Shown piece by piece: positions 7,037 to 14,019 of a stretch of DNA of 21,345 nucleotides. The DNA comes from CAZLYK01 sp964563495 (lineage in GTDB: Bacteria; Acidobacteriota; Blastocatellia; RBC074). The position numbers and the translations under genes are program-made. Each line of letters starts with the position of its first letter. The first letter of the stretch is position 1. The notes under the pieces were generated by a model. The model did not search any database, was not told where the DNA came from, and saw only the letters and a list, made by a program, of their open reading frames with translations. The DNA lies in the NCBI GenBank assembly GCA_964563495.1, contig CAZLYK010000086.1, positions 1 to 21,345 of the forward strand, in the 5' to 3' direction.

Positions 7037-7080
7037 ATTTCTAGCTTTCGAGCAAAATATCCCCCACCTCTTTGCGGAAA

Positions 7081-7127
7081 AATCCTGTTTAATTCTCTGA
7101 AACCCTGTTAATCAACTCTATTTTCTT
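7081..7127. repeat. Dispersed palindromic repeat, copy C (right arm only)
   Basis: AATCCTGTTTAATTCTCTGA, then AACCCTGTTAATCAACTCTA and TTTTCTT match the right arm of copy A (103-150) end to end, with one gap and several substitutions. The left arm is missing, so this is a half-element. Confidence 0.8.
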
Positions 7128-7181
7128 CTTTGATCTACTCGTTCGATTGAAAAACGCCGTATTCAAAACTAAAGTCATTCT

Positions 7182-7211
7182 CTCCCTTCAAGACGGCGAG
7201 ATTGAAGGGAG
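7182..7211. repeat. Perfect 10-bp hairpin
   Basis: CTCCCTTCAA (7182-7191) and TTGAAGGGAG (7202-7211) pair perfectly around a 10-nt loop. There is no T-tract on either side, so a classical intrinsic terminator is unlikely. It may be a protein-binding inverted repeat or a decayed element end. Confidence 0.6.
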
Positions 7212-7277
7212 CCGGATGTGCCGAAGTTGCTACTGGCATAGTTATTGCATTTTTATCTTATTTCTGAAGACAATCAG

Positions 7278-7472
7278 AGTACTCTGTAAATAAAGTTTTT
7301 TAGCGTTTCCCCTATGGCCTTTGAAAAAATAAAGCAACCAGCAGTATCAACTGCCGCGTAGCGGCAGTCTGATTTTAGCCCGGCCACTACGTGGCCGAGG
7401 AGGATGCGTGGTTGCAGTTAATTTTCAAAGACCATAGGGAAAACGCTAAAAAAACTTTGTTTAGAGAGTACT
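7278..7472. mobile_element. 195-bp MITE-like element with 50-bp terminal inverted repeats and two REP-like hairpins
   Basis: The ends 7278-7327 and 7422-7472 are inverted repeats of about 50 bp with roughly 90% identity and one gap; both begin AGTACTCT and end CTTTGAAAA. A second inner pair, GCAACCA (7334-7340) and TGGTTGC (7409-7415), continues the stem. The head holds two GC-rich hairpins: 7350-7368 (CTGCCGC-GTA-GCGGCAG) and 7381-7397 (CGGCCAC-TAC-GTGGCCG), which are inverted versions of one another. No coding capacity is present. The layout fits a non-autonomous element, or a BIME-type inverted REP pair moved by a RAYT-like or DDE transposase encoded elsewhere. Clear target-site duplications are not visible. 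Confidence 0.75.
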
Positions 7473-7605
7473 GAGGCTTTGTCTAAAAACAACCTGATCA
7501 TTTGCTGAAAAAGCCATGAAAACAGCCCAAAATCGAGCAGATTGCAAATCTGAGTCAGCTGCGGGTGCCGGCTTTAGCTTGTGAGCTGAAAGAAAGGGGG
7601 CATTT
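7473..7605. other. Desaturase leader region
   Basis: No gene is seen. It starts GAGGCTTTGTCTAAAAACAA, which resembles ends of some insertion sequences, and contains near-palindromic CAGATTGCAAATCTG. AAAGGGGGC before the ATG at 7606 is the ribosome site. Because the MITE-like element sits immediately upstream, it may have changed the desaturase promoter. Confidence 0.35.
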
Positions 7606-8532
7606 ATGTCGCGACCAGCAAGCGGCCAAAATCCAACTTTAGTCGGAGGACAAACTAAGTCTACGGTTCCGACCGCTCATGAGCAGCCTTGGACCAGGCC
7701 CTGGTGGCAAGCCGCGGAGGGAAGAGGCGGGGCCTTATTCTACATTGTCACGATTCACGCGCTGGCGCTGGTCGGGATCATCTTGTTTCCTATCCCAAAC
7801 TGGCGCGTGCTAGCTGTGGCTTTGGTGATCGCCGCCATCGGCGGGGTCGGGACCTCGGTCTGTTATCATCGCAGTCTGTCACACCGCGCCTTGCGATTGA
7901 ATCCGGTGGTTGAAAACATCCTGATCTTTTTCACCATCTTCAACGCCTCAGGGGCGCCGTTATCGTGGGTGGCCAAACACCGCCATCATCATGCGAAAGC
8001 CGATACCGCGGAAGATGTCTCGAGTCCGCGCTACGGCGGTTTCTGGTGGGCGCACATCAGATGGGTCTATCAGTGGTCGGGATCGGAGGTTCGCCGCTGG
8101 TGCCCTGATTTAGACAAGCCCAGGTATCGGATTTGGACGCCGCTCCAAATTCCGATCATCACCCTTTCTATCTTCTCTGGGCTGGTCCTGGGTTGGGAAG
8201 GGTTCTTTTGGATTGGCGCGATCCGGCTGGTCTATGTGTTGCACATGCAGATGGTCGTCAACAGCCTCCTGCACATGACGCCCGGATTGCCCGAAGGCGT
8301 GGACACCAGCCGGAATATCTGGTGGCTTGGGCCATTGCAATTGGGGGCGTGGGGAGAGAACTGGCACCGGAATCATCACGGGGATGTCAATGCAGCCCGC
8401 TTTGGACGCAAGCGGTGGGAGATTGACGTGGGCTGGTATGTGATCTGTCTGCTCAAGGCGCTCAGGCTGGCGAGCGATATCAGGCCGCCGAAAGCAGAAC
8501 GCCAGGCGCATCGCCTGGCTGCGTCCACTTGA
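7606..8532 (+). CDS. Membrane fatty acid desaturase (acyl-CoA desaturase type)
   Basis: A 308-aa integral membrane di-iron enzyme that should insert a cis double bond, probably delta-9, into a fatty acyl chain and so adjust membrane fluidity. The three histidine boxes are present: HRSLSH (HxxxxH) near residue 88, HRHHH (HxxHH) near 125 and HRNHH (HxxHH) near 253. Hydrophobic stretches occur around 45-80, 103-120 and 175-225, as in stearoyl-CoA desaturases. FGRKRWEIDVGWYVICLL follows the third box as usual. No cytochrome b5 domain or reductase gene is adjacent, so the electron donor is encoded elsewhere. The start follows AAAGGGGGC. A perfect 8-bp hairpin (GCCAGGCG-CAT-CGCCTGGC) lies in the last codons at 8501-8519 without a T-tract. 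Confidence 0.93.
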   Translation: MSRPASGQNPTLVGGQTKSTVPTAHEQPWTRPWWQAAEGRGGALFYIVTIHALALVGIILFPIPNWRVLAVALVIAAIGGVGTSVCYHRSLSHRALRLNPVVENILIFFTIFNASGAPLSWVAKHRHHHAKADTAEDVSSPRYGGFWWAHIRWVYQWSGSEVRRWCPDLDKPRYRIWTPLQIPIITLSIFSGLVLGWEGFFWIGAIRLVYVLHMQMVVNSLLHMTPGLPEGVDTSRNIWWLGPLQLGAWGENWHRNHHGDVNAARFGRKRWEIDVGWYVICLLKALRLASDIRPPKAERQAHRLAAST

Positions 8533-8779
8533 AAGCCGATGTGCTGATACGCAAGACAGAACTTTATCCCGAGCCGGCCGATCATGGGACATCGAATTTA
8601 TAAGTTTACTATACAGTTCGGAAATCAGGATGAATTGCTCGCTCCGAGTGAAACGATCAGTCGGGTCATCGAGGAGCATAAGACAGATGAGAACCGAGTC
8701 CGGCTCACTCTCTTCTCTCTTCTCTGGAATCCTCCAGTTCACCTGAAACTCATAGCTCAACTTCCAAGGAGATGAAATC

Positions 8780-9265
8780 ATGGGACTATTTGATAAAATG
8801 TTCGGACAAGGGGCCGAAGCAGCCGAGAAGCAACCCAATGCGGAGAAGCGCTTCAACGAGCTGAAGCAAAAATACCAAACAGTGCTGACGACCGCCGATC
8901 AACAGCACATTCAGTTCCAGAACCTGCATGTGCAAGACAATAAGCTGTACATCAAAGGCACGGCGCCGTCAGAAGACGCCAAGAACAAGTTCTGGGATCA
9001 AATCAAACTGGTCAATCCAAACTTGGACGATATCAAGGCTGATATCGATGTGAACCAAGGCATTGCGCAAGGGGCTGCGGTTAGCGGGGGTGGTCAGGGT
9101 GCCCAGACCTATACGGTCAAAGCCGGCGATACCCTCTCTAAGGTCAGCAAGCAATTCTATGGTGATTCGAACCAGTATATGCGTATCTTCTACGCTAATC
9201 GTGATAAACTGCGTGATCCAGACAAGATCCAGGTAGGCCAGGAATTGACCATACCTAAGGGCTAA
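8780..9265 (+). CDS. BON and LysM domain protein (Kbp/YgaU-like)
   Basis: A 161-aa protein with two modules. Residues about 25-98 form a BON domain (NLHVQDNKLYIKGTAPSEDA). Residues about 111-159 are a LysM domain (YTVKAGDTLSKVSKQFYGDS, ending IQVGQELTIPK). The order and length match E. coli Kbp (YgaU), a cytoplasmic potassium-binding protein, and no signal peptide is present here, so a cytoplasmic role is likely despite the LysM module; peptidoglycan binding is the alternative. The ATG at 8780 follows AAGGAG with good spacing. It ends in a terminator at 9309-9348. The 8533-8779 gap before it holds only a weak 63-codon open frame that I do not believe. Confidence 0.92.
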   Translation: MGLFDKMFGQGAEAAEKQPNAEKRFNELKQKYQTVLTTADQQHIQFQNLHVQDNKLYIKGTAPSEDAKNKFWDQIKLVNPNLDDIKADIDVNQGIAQGAAVSGGGQGAQTYTVKAGDTLSKVSKQFYGDSNQYMRIFYANRDKLRDPDKIQVGQELTIPKG

Positions 9266-9308
9266 TGCCCTACGTGGAGGTGGCCGGGAACGGCACTCAA
9301 ACCTCTTG

Positions 9309-9348
9309 GAGCAGGTGGACGCGGGAGCATCTACCTGCTCAGCTTTTT
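9309..9348 (+). terminator. Rho-independent terminator of the BON-LysM gene
   Basis: GAGCAGGTGGA (9309-9319) pairs with TCTACCTGCTC (9330-9340) over 11 positions with one G-U pair, around a 10-nt loop, followed by AGCTTTTT. It overlaps the last codons of the convergent UDG gene, whose stop is at 9331-9333, so the two transcripts share this DNA. Confidence 0.82.
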
Positions 9349-10005
9349 GGGGATACTTTCTCCGCTCAGCAACTCACGGACGACCTTCAGATCTTCCCAG
9401 GCTTCACGTTTTTTCTCCGCCACGCGGAGCAGATATGCCGGGTTGAATGTCGGCGCCACCTTGATCTGTCGATCATTCAAATTAAGTGAGTAGACATGAC
9501 CGCGCAGATCCGAGATCGTCTTTTTGGACCTCAGCAGCGTTTGAGCCGCGAGCCCACCGAAGGCGATGATCAGACGAGGGTTGACCGCCAGGATCTGGCG
9601 AAGCAGGAACGGCCGGCAGTCCTCTATCTCCTCGACCGAAAAGTTTCGTTCGCCCGGTGGAATACATTTGATCACATTGCAGACATAGCATTCCGATAAT
9701 GCGACATTGATTGCCGCCATCATCTTAACCAGCAAGCCGCCGGCCTGCCCCTGAAATGGGAGTTCGGTTTTGACGTCGTCAATCCCGGGCCCTTCACCGA
9801 TCAGCATGAGCTTGGCATTGGCCGGCCCCATGCCGAAGACGATTGGCATCCCGGGTTTGCACGCGCCGCAGGCGTGGCTGTTCCTGAGATCGGCGAGAAT
9901 CTTTTCGAGAGAGTCGCCGGCGGGCGCGTCGATCCGTTCGGACCGCTCGTATGAATCCGGTCCGAGGTCTCCAAAAAGTGTTCCCGGTTGAATATCTGGA
10001 CTCAC
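9331..10005 (-). CDS. Uracil-DNA glycosylase, family 4 type
   Basis: This should remove uracil from DNA in base-excision repair. Four cysteines suited to the [4Fe-4S] cluster of family 4 are present: CGAC near the N-terminus, then KC and DC separated by 15 residues (KCIPPGERNFSVEEIEDC). Motif 1 is GEGPGIDDVKTELPFQGQAG, close to the family form GEAPGxxED..G.PFVG.AG. Motif 2 reads FNPAYLLR where the family normally has HPAYLLR, so the conserved His is Asn. I prefer GTG 10005 as start: AGGAAA lies just before it, and the preceding 22 codons back to ATG 10071 (RATTGRPARSAQTL...) look non-coding. That gives 224 aa, a normal length. It is convergent with the BON-LysM gene and divergent from the flavin protein. 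Confidence 0.88.
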   Translation of the reverse strand: MSPDIQPGTLFGDLGPDSYERSERIDAPAGDSLEKILADLRNSHACGACKPGMPIVFGMGPANAKLMLIGEGPGIDDVKTELPFQGQAGGLLVKMMAAINVALSECYVCNVIKCIPPGERNFSVEEIEDCRPFLLRQILAVNPRLIIAFGGLAAQTLLRSKKTISDLRGHVYSLNLNDRQIKVAPTFNPAYLLRVAEKKREAWEDLKVVRELLSGESIPKKLSR

Positions 10006-10175
10006 GATATTTCCTGCGAAAGTGACCAGGGTTTGCGCGCTTCGCGCTGGTCTTCCAGTCGTGGCACGCATCCACGCGACGCCGGGTTATCCGATCACCG
10101 TCACGGTCGGGATGATTTTCAGACTGTTCGGCAAATAACCCCGTGTCTCTGCCGGGAGGATTTGAGGATTTAATC

Positions 10176-10688
10176 ATGAAATGGGATGAGTTCAAACTCG
10201 CCGCTCCTGAATTAGCCGAAGCGGGCGAAAAGCTGTTTGAGCGTGTCGGAGTCGTCCTGGTCGGTACGATCCGCAAAGACGGTTCGCCTCGAATCAGCCC
10301 GGTCGAGCCGCTCTTAGCCGGGGGCGAACTTTATCTGGGAATGATGCCGGAATCTCTCAAAGCTCAAGATTTGTTGCGCGACGGGCGTTGCACGGTTCAT
10401 AACGTGATCAGCGACAAGAACGCACCCGAAGGTGAGTTCAAAGTCAACGGTGTCGCCCGAAATGTGCAGGACGACGCCGAACGACGGCTTTATTGCGAAG
10501 AACTGAAAAAGAAGATCGGTTGGAGTCCCGAAGGGATGCCGTTTCATTTGTTTGCCGTGCAGTTGCAGAGCGCTGGATTGTTTCAAACTGCCGACGATCA
10601 GATGGCGCGCAAGGTCACACGTTGGCGGGCCGGCGGTAAAGTCGATAATTTTCGGCAAGGCGTTGACGGCAAACTGATGTCCGACTGA
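10176..10688 (+). CDS. Pyridoxamine 5'-phosphate oxidase-like FMN-binding protein
   Basis: A 170-aa split-barrel protein: VVLVGTIRKDGSPRISPVEP, then GGELYLGMMPESLKAQDLLR, then DGRCTVHNVISDKNAPEGEF. The pattern fits general PPOx-like or F420/FMN-binding proteins that reduce or shield small molecules; the true substrate is unknown, and real vitamin B6 synthesis is unlikely. I use ATG 10176 because GAGG lies 8 nt before it; the open frame begins 11 codons earlier at 10143 without a convincing ribosome site. Its 3' end is only 9 bp from the end of the convergent minus-strand small membrane gene, with no terminator between. Confidence 0.85.
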   Translation: MKWDEFKLAAPELAEAGEKLFERVGVVLVGTIRKDGSPRISPVEPLLAGGELYLGMMPESLKAQDLLRDGRCTVHNVISDKNAPEGEFKVNGVARNVQDDAERRLYCEELKKKIGWSPEGMPFHLFAVQLQSAGLFQTADDQMARKVTRWRAGGKVDNFRQGVDGKLMSD

Positions 10689-10697
10689 ACCAGGTTG

Positions 10698-11000
10698 TTA
10701 TTGGGCGTGGCGTTGCTGGCGTGTTGGATCCCGGCCCGGCGCGCAACCAGGGTAGACCCGATGGTCGTTCTTCGCTCCGAATGATGCCTCGGGATCGCCT
10801 GGCTTCCGTAACGAAGAGACGAGCGCCATCACCGCCACCACCAGGTTAGCGACGATGACCGGCGGAGCTTTGATCATGATTCCATAGCCGATCCATAAGA
10901 CTGCCGCCAGCGCCTGAATGCGGCGCAAGGCGGCAGGCTGGCGGCAGAAATATGAACCAGCGAAGACGGCTGTCGCGATCCACCCAACCCATTCAAGCAT
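10698..11000 (-). CDS. Small three-helix membrane protein, SemiSWEET/YgjV-like
   Basis: 100 aa. Three hydrophobic segments fill the first 65 residues: MLEWVGWIATAVFAGSYF, then a positively charged turn (CRQPAALRRIQ), ALAAVLWIGYGIMI, and PPVIVANLVVAVMALVSSL. The charged turn, WIGYG and the Asn in the third helix resemble the half-transporter SemiSWEET/PQ-loop and YgjV-type inner membrane proteins. The last 35 residues (KPGDPEASFGAKNDHRVYPG...) are hydrophilic and low in structure, perhaps an extension from a lost stop. ATG 11000 overlaps the end of the HAD gene by 8 bp (ATGCTTGA), so translation is coupled. Substrate unknown. Confidence 0.72.
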   Translation of the reverse strand: MLEWVGWIATAVFAGSYFCRQPAALRRIQALAAVLWIGYGIMIKAPPVIVANLVVAVMALVSSLRKPGDPEASFGAKNDHRVYPGCAPGRDPTRQQRHAQ

Positions 11001-11826
11001 TGGGGCCCACCTTTCGGCTGGCCGCCTGGGCGAGTGATTGTGGCTTGATCGAGCGGATCGTCAACCAATCGGTTTTGACCTTATCCCACTCCTGAATCTG
11101 CAGACCGAAGGATTCAAACAGCAGGCGGATGCTCGTCGGGTCAGGCAGGCCGACAATCTCTTCCAGCACGGGGATCATCGCGCTCAGCGCGTCTTCGCTG
11201 AGGATTGTGCGTTTAGCGATCGGCGCGATATATTTGTTCTCGGAAACCGCGACGGTGAATCCGTCGCAGCGATTGACGTGAAGCATGACATGAATGTCGG
11301 AACTGCCGTCTCCCACGTAAATGACGCGGTCGGGACCGAGTTGGAGCCGCGCCTGCAATTCATCGAGGACGGCGACTTTGCCATAGCCTGCCGGCACTCG
11401 AGTGATCGATTCGATCTCGCCGGTTTGCGGATGATAGCGGAACCGTGTGCCGAAAATGTGATCGGGCGGCACGATGTTTTCGAGCGCCGACTGGATCACT
11501 TCCTCCGGCGCAGCCGAGATGACGTAGAAAGAGAAGTGATGACCTTCGATTCCCTCGCTCAAAATCCTGGGCAGCAGGTGGATGTTCTGTTTGAGCCGGA
11601 TTCGCTTTCCGGCTTCGATTAAATGCTCCCGGCGAACGCGGCGGAATTCGGGATCGTGGAGCAGCAGGTAAGCAAGCTCGCCGCCCTGCTGGACAAGGTT
11701 GATCCGCGCCATCCCCGCGACGCGCTCTTCAAAACCGGAGATGCCGAGCAACTCGCTCAGAACCAAGCCGGAATCGTTGAAGCTGAGAGTCTGATCAAAG
11801 TCGCTGGCAAATAGATAATTCTTCAT
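10993..11826 (-). CDS. HAD-superfamily phosphatase (phosphoserine phosphatase-like)
   Basis: A 277-aa soluble hydrolase with all four HAD motifs. Motif I is FASDFDQTLSF: nucleophile Asp9 and general acid Asp11 from the ATG used here. Motif II is YVISAAPEEVI (Ser), motif III is the Lys in GYGKVAVLDEL and motif IV is YVGDGSSDIHVM (GDGxxD). The helical cap between motifs I and II resembles phosphoserine phosphatase-type enzymes, but the substrate is not predictable. I choose ATG 11826, which follows AGAGGT at 10 nt; the open frame continues ten codons to a TTG at 11856 without support. It is the first gene of a two-gene unit with the small membrane protein. Confidence 0.9.
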   Translation of the reverse strand: MKNYLFASDFDQTLSFNDSGLVLSELLGISGFEERVAGMARINLVQQGGELAYLLLHDPEFRRVRREHLIEAGKRIRLKQNIHLLPRILSEGIEGHHFSFYVISAAPEEVIQSALENIVPPDHIFGTRFRYHPQTGEIESITRVPAGYGKVAVLDELQARLQLGPDRVIYVGDGSSDIHVMLHVNRCDGFTVAVSENKYIAPIAKRTILSEDALSAMIPVLEEIVGLPDPTSIRLLFESFGLQIQEWDKVKTDWLTIRSIKPQSLAQAASRKVGPNA

Positions 11827-12255
11827 TTTTTGATGTACCTCTTTAGTGGCGGCCAAGCCGGGCCGCCGGTAAAATCGAAGTCAGTGCGATGCTAACATGA
11901 CAAACTTAAATCGATCTTCAATTAGTGCTATTTTTACGTTTGTGCGACCGCGTCCTCGCGGTCAGACAAACGTGAAAATTGCCGCCGCATTGCTAAATGG
12001 CAACTTCGATGCCGAAGATGAGGATTGCAAGTGATCATGGGGAACCACTTATTCAACAATGGTTTGATTCCGGAAGCTGACCTGGTTGGCCGTGAGAGAG
12101 GCCACAAAAATGTAGTTTGACGAGGGGCTGTGTCACAAAAATGTCGCAAGCCGAACAGCCTAAACGTGCTCGACCAGATGAGCTGTAATCCGGCTCTAAG
12201 CACCGTCTCACAACCCAAATCCATCCGGTCTGCAAAATGAATTTGGAGAAAGTCG
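11827..12255. other. 429-bp gap between HAD and alginate lyase/DinB genes
   Basis: Divergent upstream region. It contains the long hairpin at 11932-11978 and GGCTGTGTCACAAAAATGTC near 12126-12145, which resembles terminal sequences of some insertion sequences; a paired end was not found. The ribosome site TTGGAGAAA precedes ATG 12256. No gene is supported here; the short minus-strand open frames lack family resemblance. Confidence 0.45.
11932..11978. repeat. Long near-perfect hairpin, REP-like
   Basis: Arms TTTTACGTTTGT plus GACCGCG and CGCGGTC plus ACAAACGTGAAAA pair over about 19 bp around TCCT, with a 2-nt internal mismatch and a one-base bulge. T-run on one side and A-run on the other make it bidirectional-terminator-shaped, but it lies upstream of both neighbouring genes, so a dispersed REP-like or mobile-element relic is more likely. 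Confidence 0.7.
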
Positions 12256-13962
12256 ATGATTCGATCATTCCTCTTGGTCGTGGCAGTTTTGTCGCCGGCT
12301 GGTCTGGCTGGGGCGCAGAGCTTTGACGTAACGAAGTTTGACCGTGAGCGCGTCTTGAAAGCCGCGAATCAATATCTCTCCGAGGCGCCGCTCACGATCA
12401 CGGCTTCGAGCAGCTCACGAAGCGCCGGCGGTTTGCACGATTTCTTCTCCGAAGGCGATTACTGGTGGCCCGACCCGCAGAACCCCGATGGGCCATACAT
12501 CCAGCGCGACGGGATGACCAACCCGGACAACTTCACCGATCACCGCCGCTACCTGATGCGTTTGAGCGTCCAGGTTCCGGCCCTCGTCGCGGCCTGGCGG
12601 CTGACCAGAGAAGAACGCTACGCTGCGCACGCAGCGCGCCACCTGCGCGCCTGGTTCCTCGACGAGAAGACGCGGATGAACCCGCATTTGAAATTCGCGC
12701 AGGCCATCAAAGGGCGCGTGACCGGGCGCGGCATCGGCATCATTGACACGATCCATCTGGTCGAGGTCGCGCGCGCCATCGAATCGCTCGAAGGCTCGAC
12801 CGCATTGTCGAAAGCAGAACTCAGCGGCATCAAGCAGTGGTTTGCCGATTACCTGACCTGGATGACGAGGCATCCTTACGGCATCGAAGAACGCGAGGCG
12901 AAGAATAATCACGGGACGTGCTGGGTCATGCAGGTCGCTGCATACGCCCGGCTGACCGGCAATCGGGAACTGGTCGGCTACTGCCGCGAGCGATTCAAGA
13001 CTGTTTTGATCCCGAATCAGATGGCGGCCGATGGCAGTTTCCCCCAGGAGCTGCGGCGGACAAAGCCTTACGGTTACTCCCTCTTCAACCTGGATGCGAT
13101 GGCGACGATCTGCCAGCTTCTCTCGACCCGGCAAGACGATCTTTGGACGTTTGAACTCGCGGATGGGCGCGGAATGCGCAAGGCGCTGGCGTTTATGACG
13201 CCGTACATCCGCGACAAGAAAAGCTGGCCGCTCAAACCGGACGTCATGTACGACCAGGAATGGCCGATGCGCCACGCCGGCCTGCTCTTTGCCGGGATGG
13301 CGTTCGATCGACATGATTACCTCGAATTGTGGAAGACCCTCAGAGCCGACTCGACGGTGGAAGAAGTGGTTCGCAACTTCTTTATCCGCCAGCCGGTCCT
13401 ATGGACTGGCGCCCGGACTGAGCACAAAAGAGTCGGCGATTACTCTGAAAATGGCTCAAGCCCGAGCCGAACCACAGGAGTTGAGATGAACGATTCGATC
13501 CTACGTCAAAATCTTGGTGAGTTGTTGCGAGGCGGGCACGCCCATCTCACCCCGGAGCAGGCTCTGAACAGCCTCGCCCCATCATTGCGGAACACGCGAC
13601 CGGCGTCCGGCCTGCATTCGGTCTGGGAGGAGTTGGAGCACATGCGTATCGCCCAGGAGGACATCTTGCGCTATACACTCGACGCTTCCTGGGTCTCTCC
13701 CGTTTTTCCCGAAGGCTACTGGCCGAAAGCAGGCGGCGATCTGACGGAAGCGGCGTGGGCGGCTTCGGTCGCCGCATTCTTCGCCGACCTCGAAGCGGTC
13801 ATCAAACTGGTCGAGGATCAGAATCTGGATTTGACGGCTGAGATTCCGCACGGCGAAGGGCGGACGTACTTGCGTGAGATACTGCTGGTCGCGGACCACA
13901 ACTCTTATCACCTCGGCCAGATCGTGCAGACCCGAAAGGCTCTTGGAGCCTGGGGAGGGTGA
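12256..13962 (+). CDS. Alginate lyase-like protein fused to a DinB-family domain
   Basis: 568 aa. A signal peptide (MIRSFLLVVAVLSPAGLAGA) leads an alginate_lyase-family (alpha/alpha toroid) region to about residue 390: EGDYWWPDPQNPDGPYIQRD, NNHGTCWVMQVAAYARLTGN, then RNFFIRQPVLW, the usual end of such proteins. It should be a periplasmic polysaccharide lyase or related enzyme; the true substrate is unproven. After a 25-residue low-complexity linker, residues 411-568 are a DinB-superfamily four-helix bundle with the three metal His: LEHMRIAQED and DHNSYHLGQI. The DinB part begins at its own Met codon (13486) with AGGAG 6 nt before it, so a separate 158-aa DinB protein is probably made. A secreted lyase joined to a normally cytoplasmic DinB suggests loss of the lyase stop codon or a small assembly error. 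Confidence 0.85.
   Translation: MIRSFLLVVAVLSPAGLAGAQSFDVTKFDRERVLKAANQYLSEAPLTITASSSSRSAGGLHDFFSEGDYWWPDPQNPDGPYIQRDGMTNPDNFTDHRRYLMRLSVQVPALVAAWRLTREERYAAHAARHLRAWFLDEKTRMNPHLKFAQAIKGRVTGRGIGIIDTIHLVEVARAIESLEGSTALSKAELSGIKQWFADYLTWMTRHPYGIEEREAKNNHGTCWVMQVAAYARLTGNRELVGYCRERFKTVLIPNQMAADGSFPQELRRTKPYGYSLFNLDAMATICQLLSTRQDDLWTFELADGRGMRKALAFMTPYIRDKKSWPLKPDVMYDQEWPMRHAGLLFAGMAFDRHDYLELWKTLRADSTVEEVVRNFFIRQPVLWTGARTEHKRVGDYSENGSSPSRTTGVEMNDSILRQNLGELLRGGHAHLTPEQALNSLAPSLRNTRPASGLHSVWEELEHMRIAQEDILRYTLDASWVSPVFPEGYWPKAGGDLTEAAWAASVAAFFADLEAVIKLVEDQNLDLTAEIPHGEGRTYLREILLVADHNSYHLGQIVQTRKALGAWGG
13481..13962 (+). other. Internal ribosome site and start: separate DinB-family protein
   Basis: CACAGGAGTTGAG immediately precedes ATG 13486, exactly where DinB homology begins (MNDSILRQNLGELLRGGHAH). 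This is a complete 158-aa DinB-like protein by length and metal ligands, probably once an independent gene following the lyase gene in an operon. Members bind a metal ion, and some are thiol transferases; this one's reaction is unknown. Confidence 0.7.
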
Positions 13963-14019
13963 TGCTTGTCTTGCTTTATCTTTGTCATCCATGCGGCGTG
14001 CCGAATTCCAGCGCCATAA

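Noticed and set aside
8501..8519. Perfect 8-bp hairpin at the desaturase 3' end as a terminator
   Set aside because: It lies before the stop codon and has no following T-tract.
8584..8775. 63-codon open frame between the desaturase and BON-LysM genes
   Set aside because: No ribosome site, unusual composition (NPPVHLKLIAQLPRR) and no recognisable family; it probably covers the promoter of the next gene.
8110..8856. 248-codon minus-strand open frame over the desaturase
   Set aside because: It runs antisense to a clear desaturase with all His boxes and lacks any domain pattern.
12126..12145. Insertion-sequence end resembling GGCTGTGTCACAAAA
   Set aside because: Only one short match, with no opposite end, transposase fragment or target duplication; noted in the gap entry but not called.
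12415..13314. 299-codon minus-strand open frame over the alginate lyase region
   Set aside because: Antisense shadow; the sense strand has signal peptide, family motifs and ribosome site.
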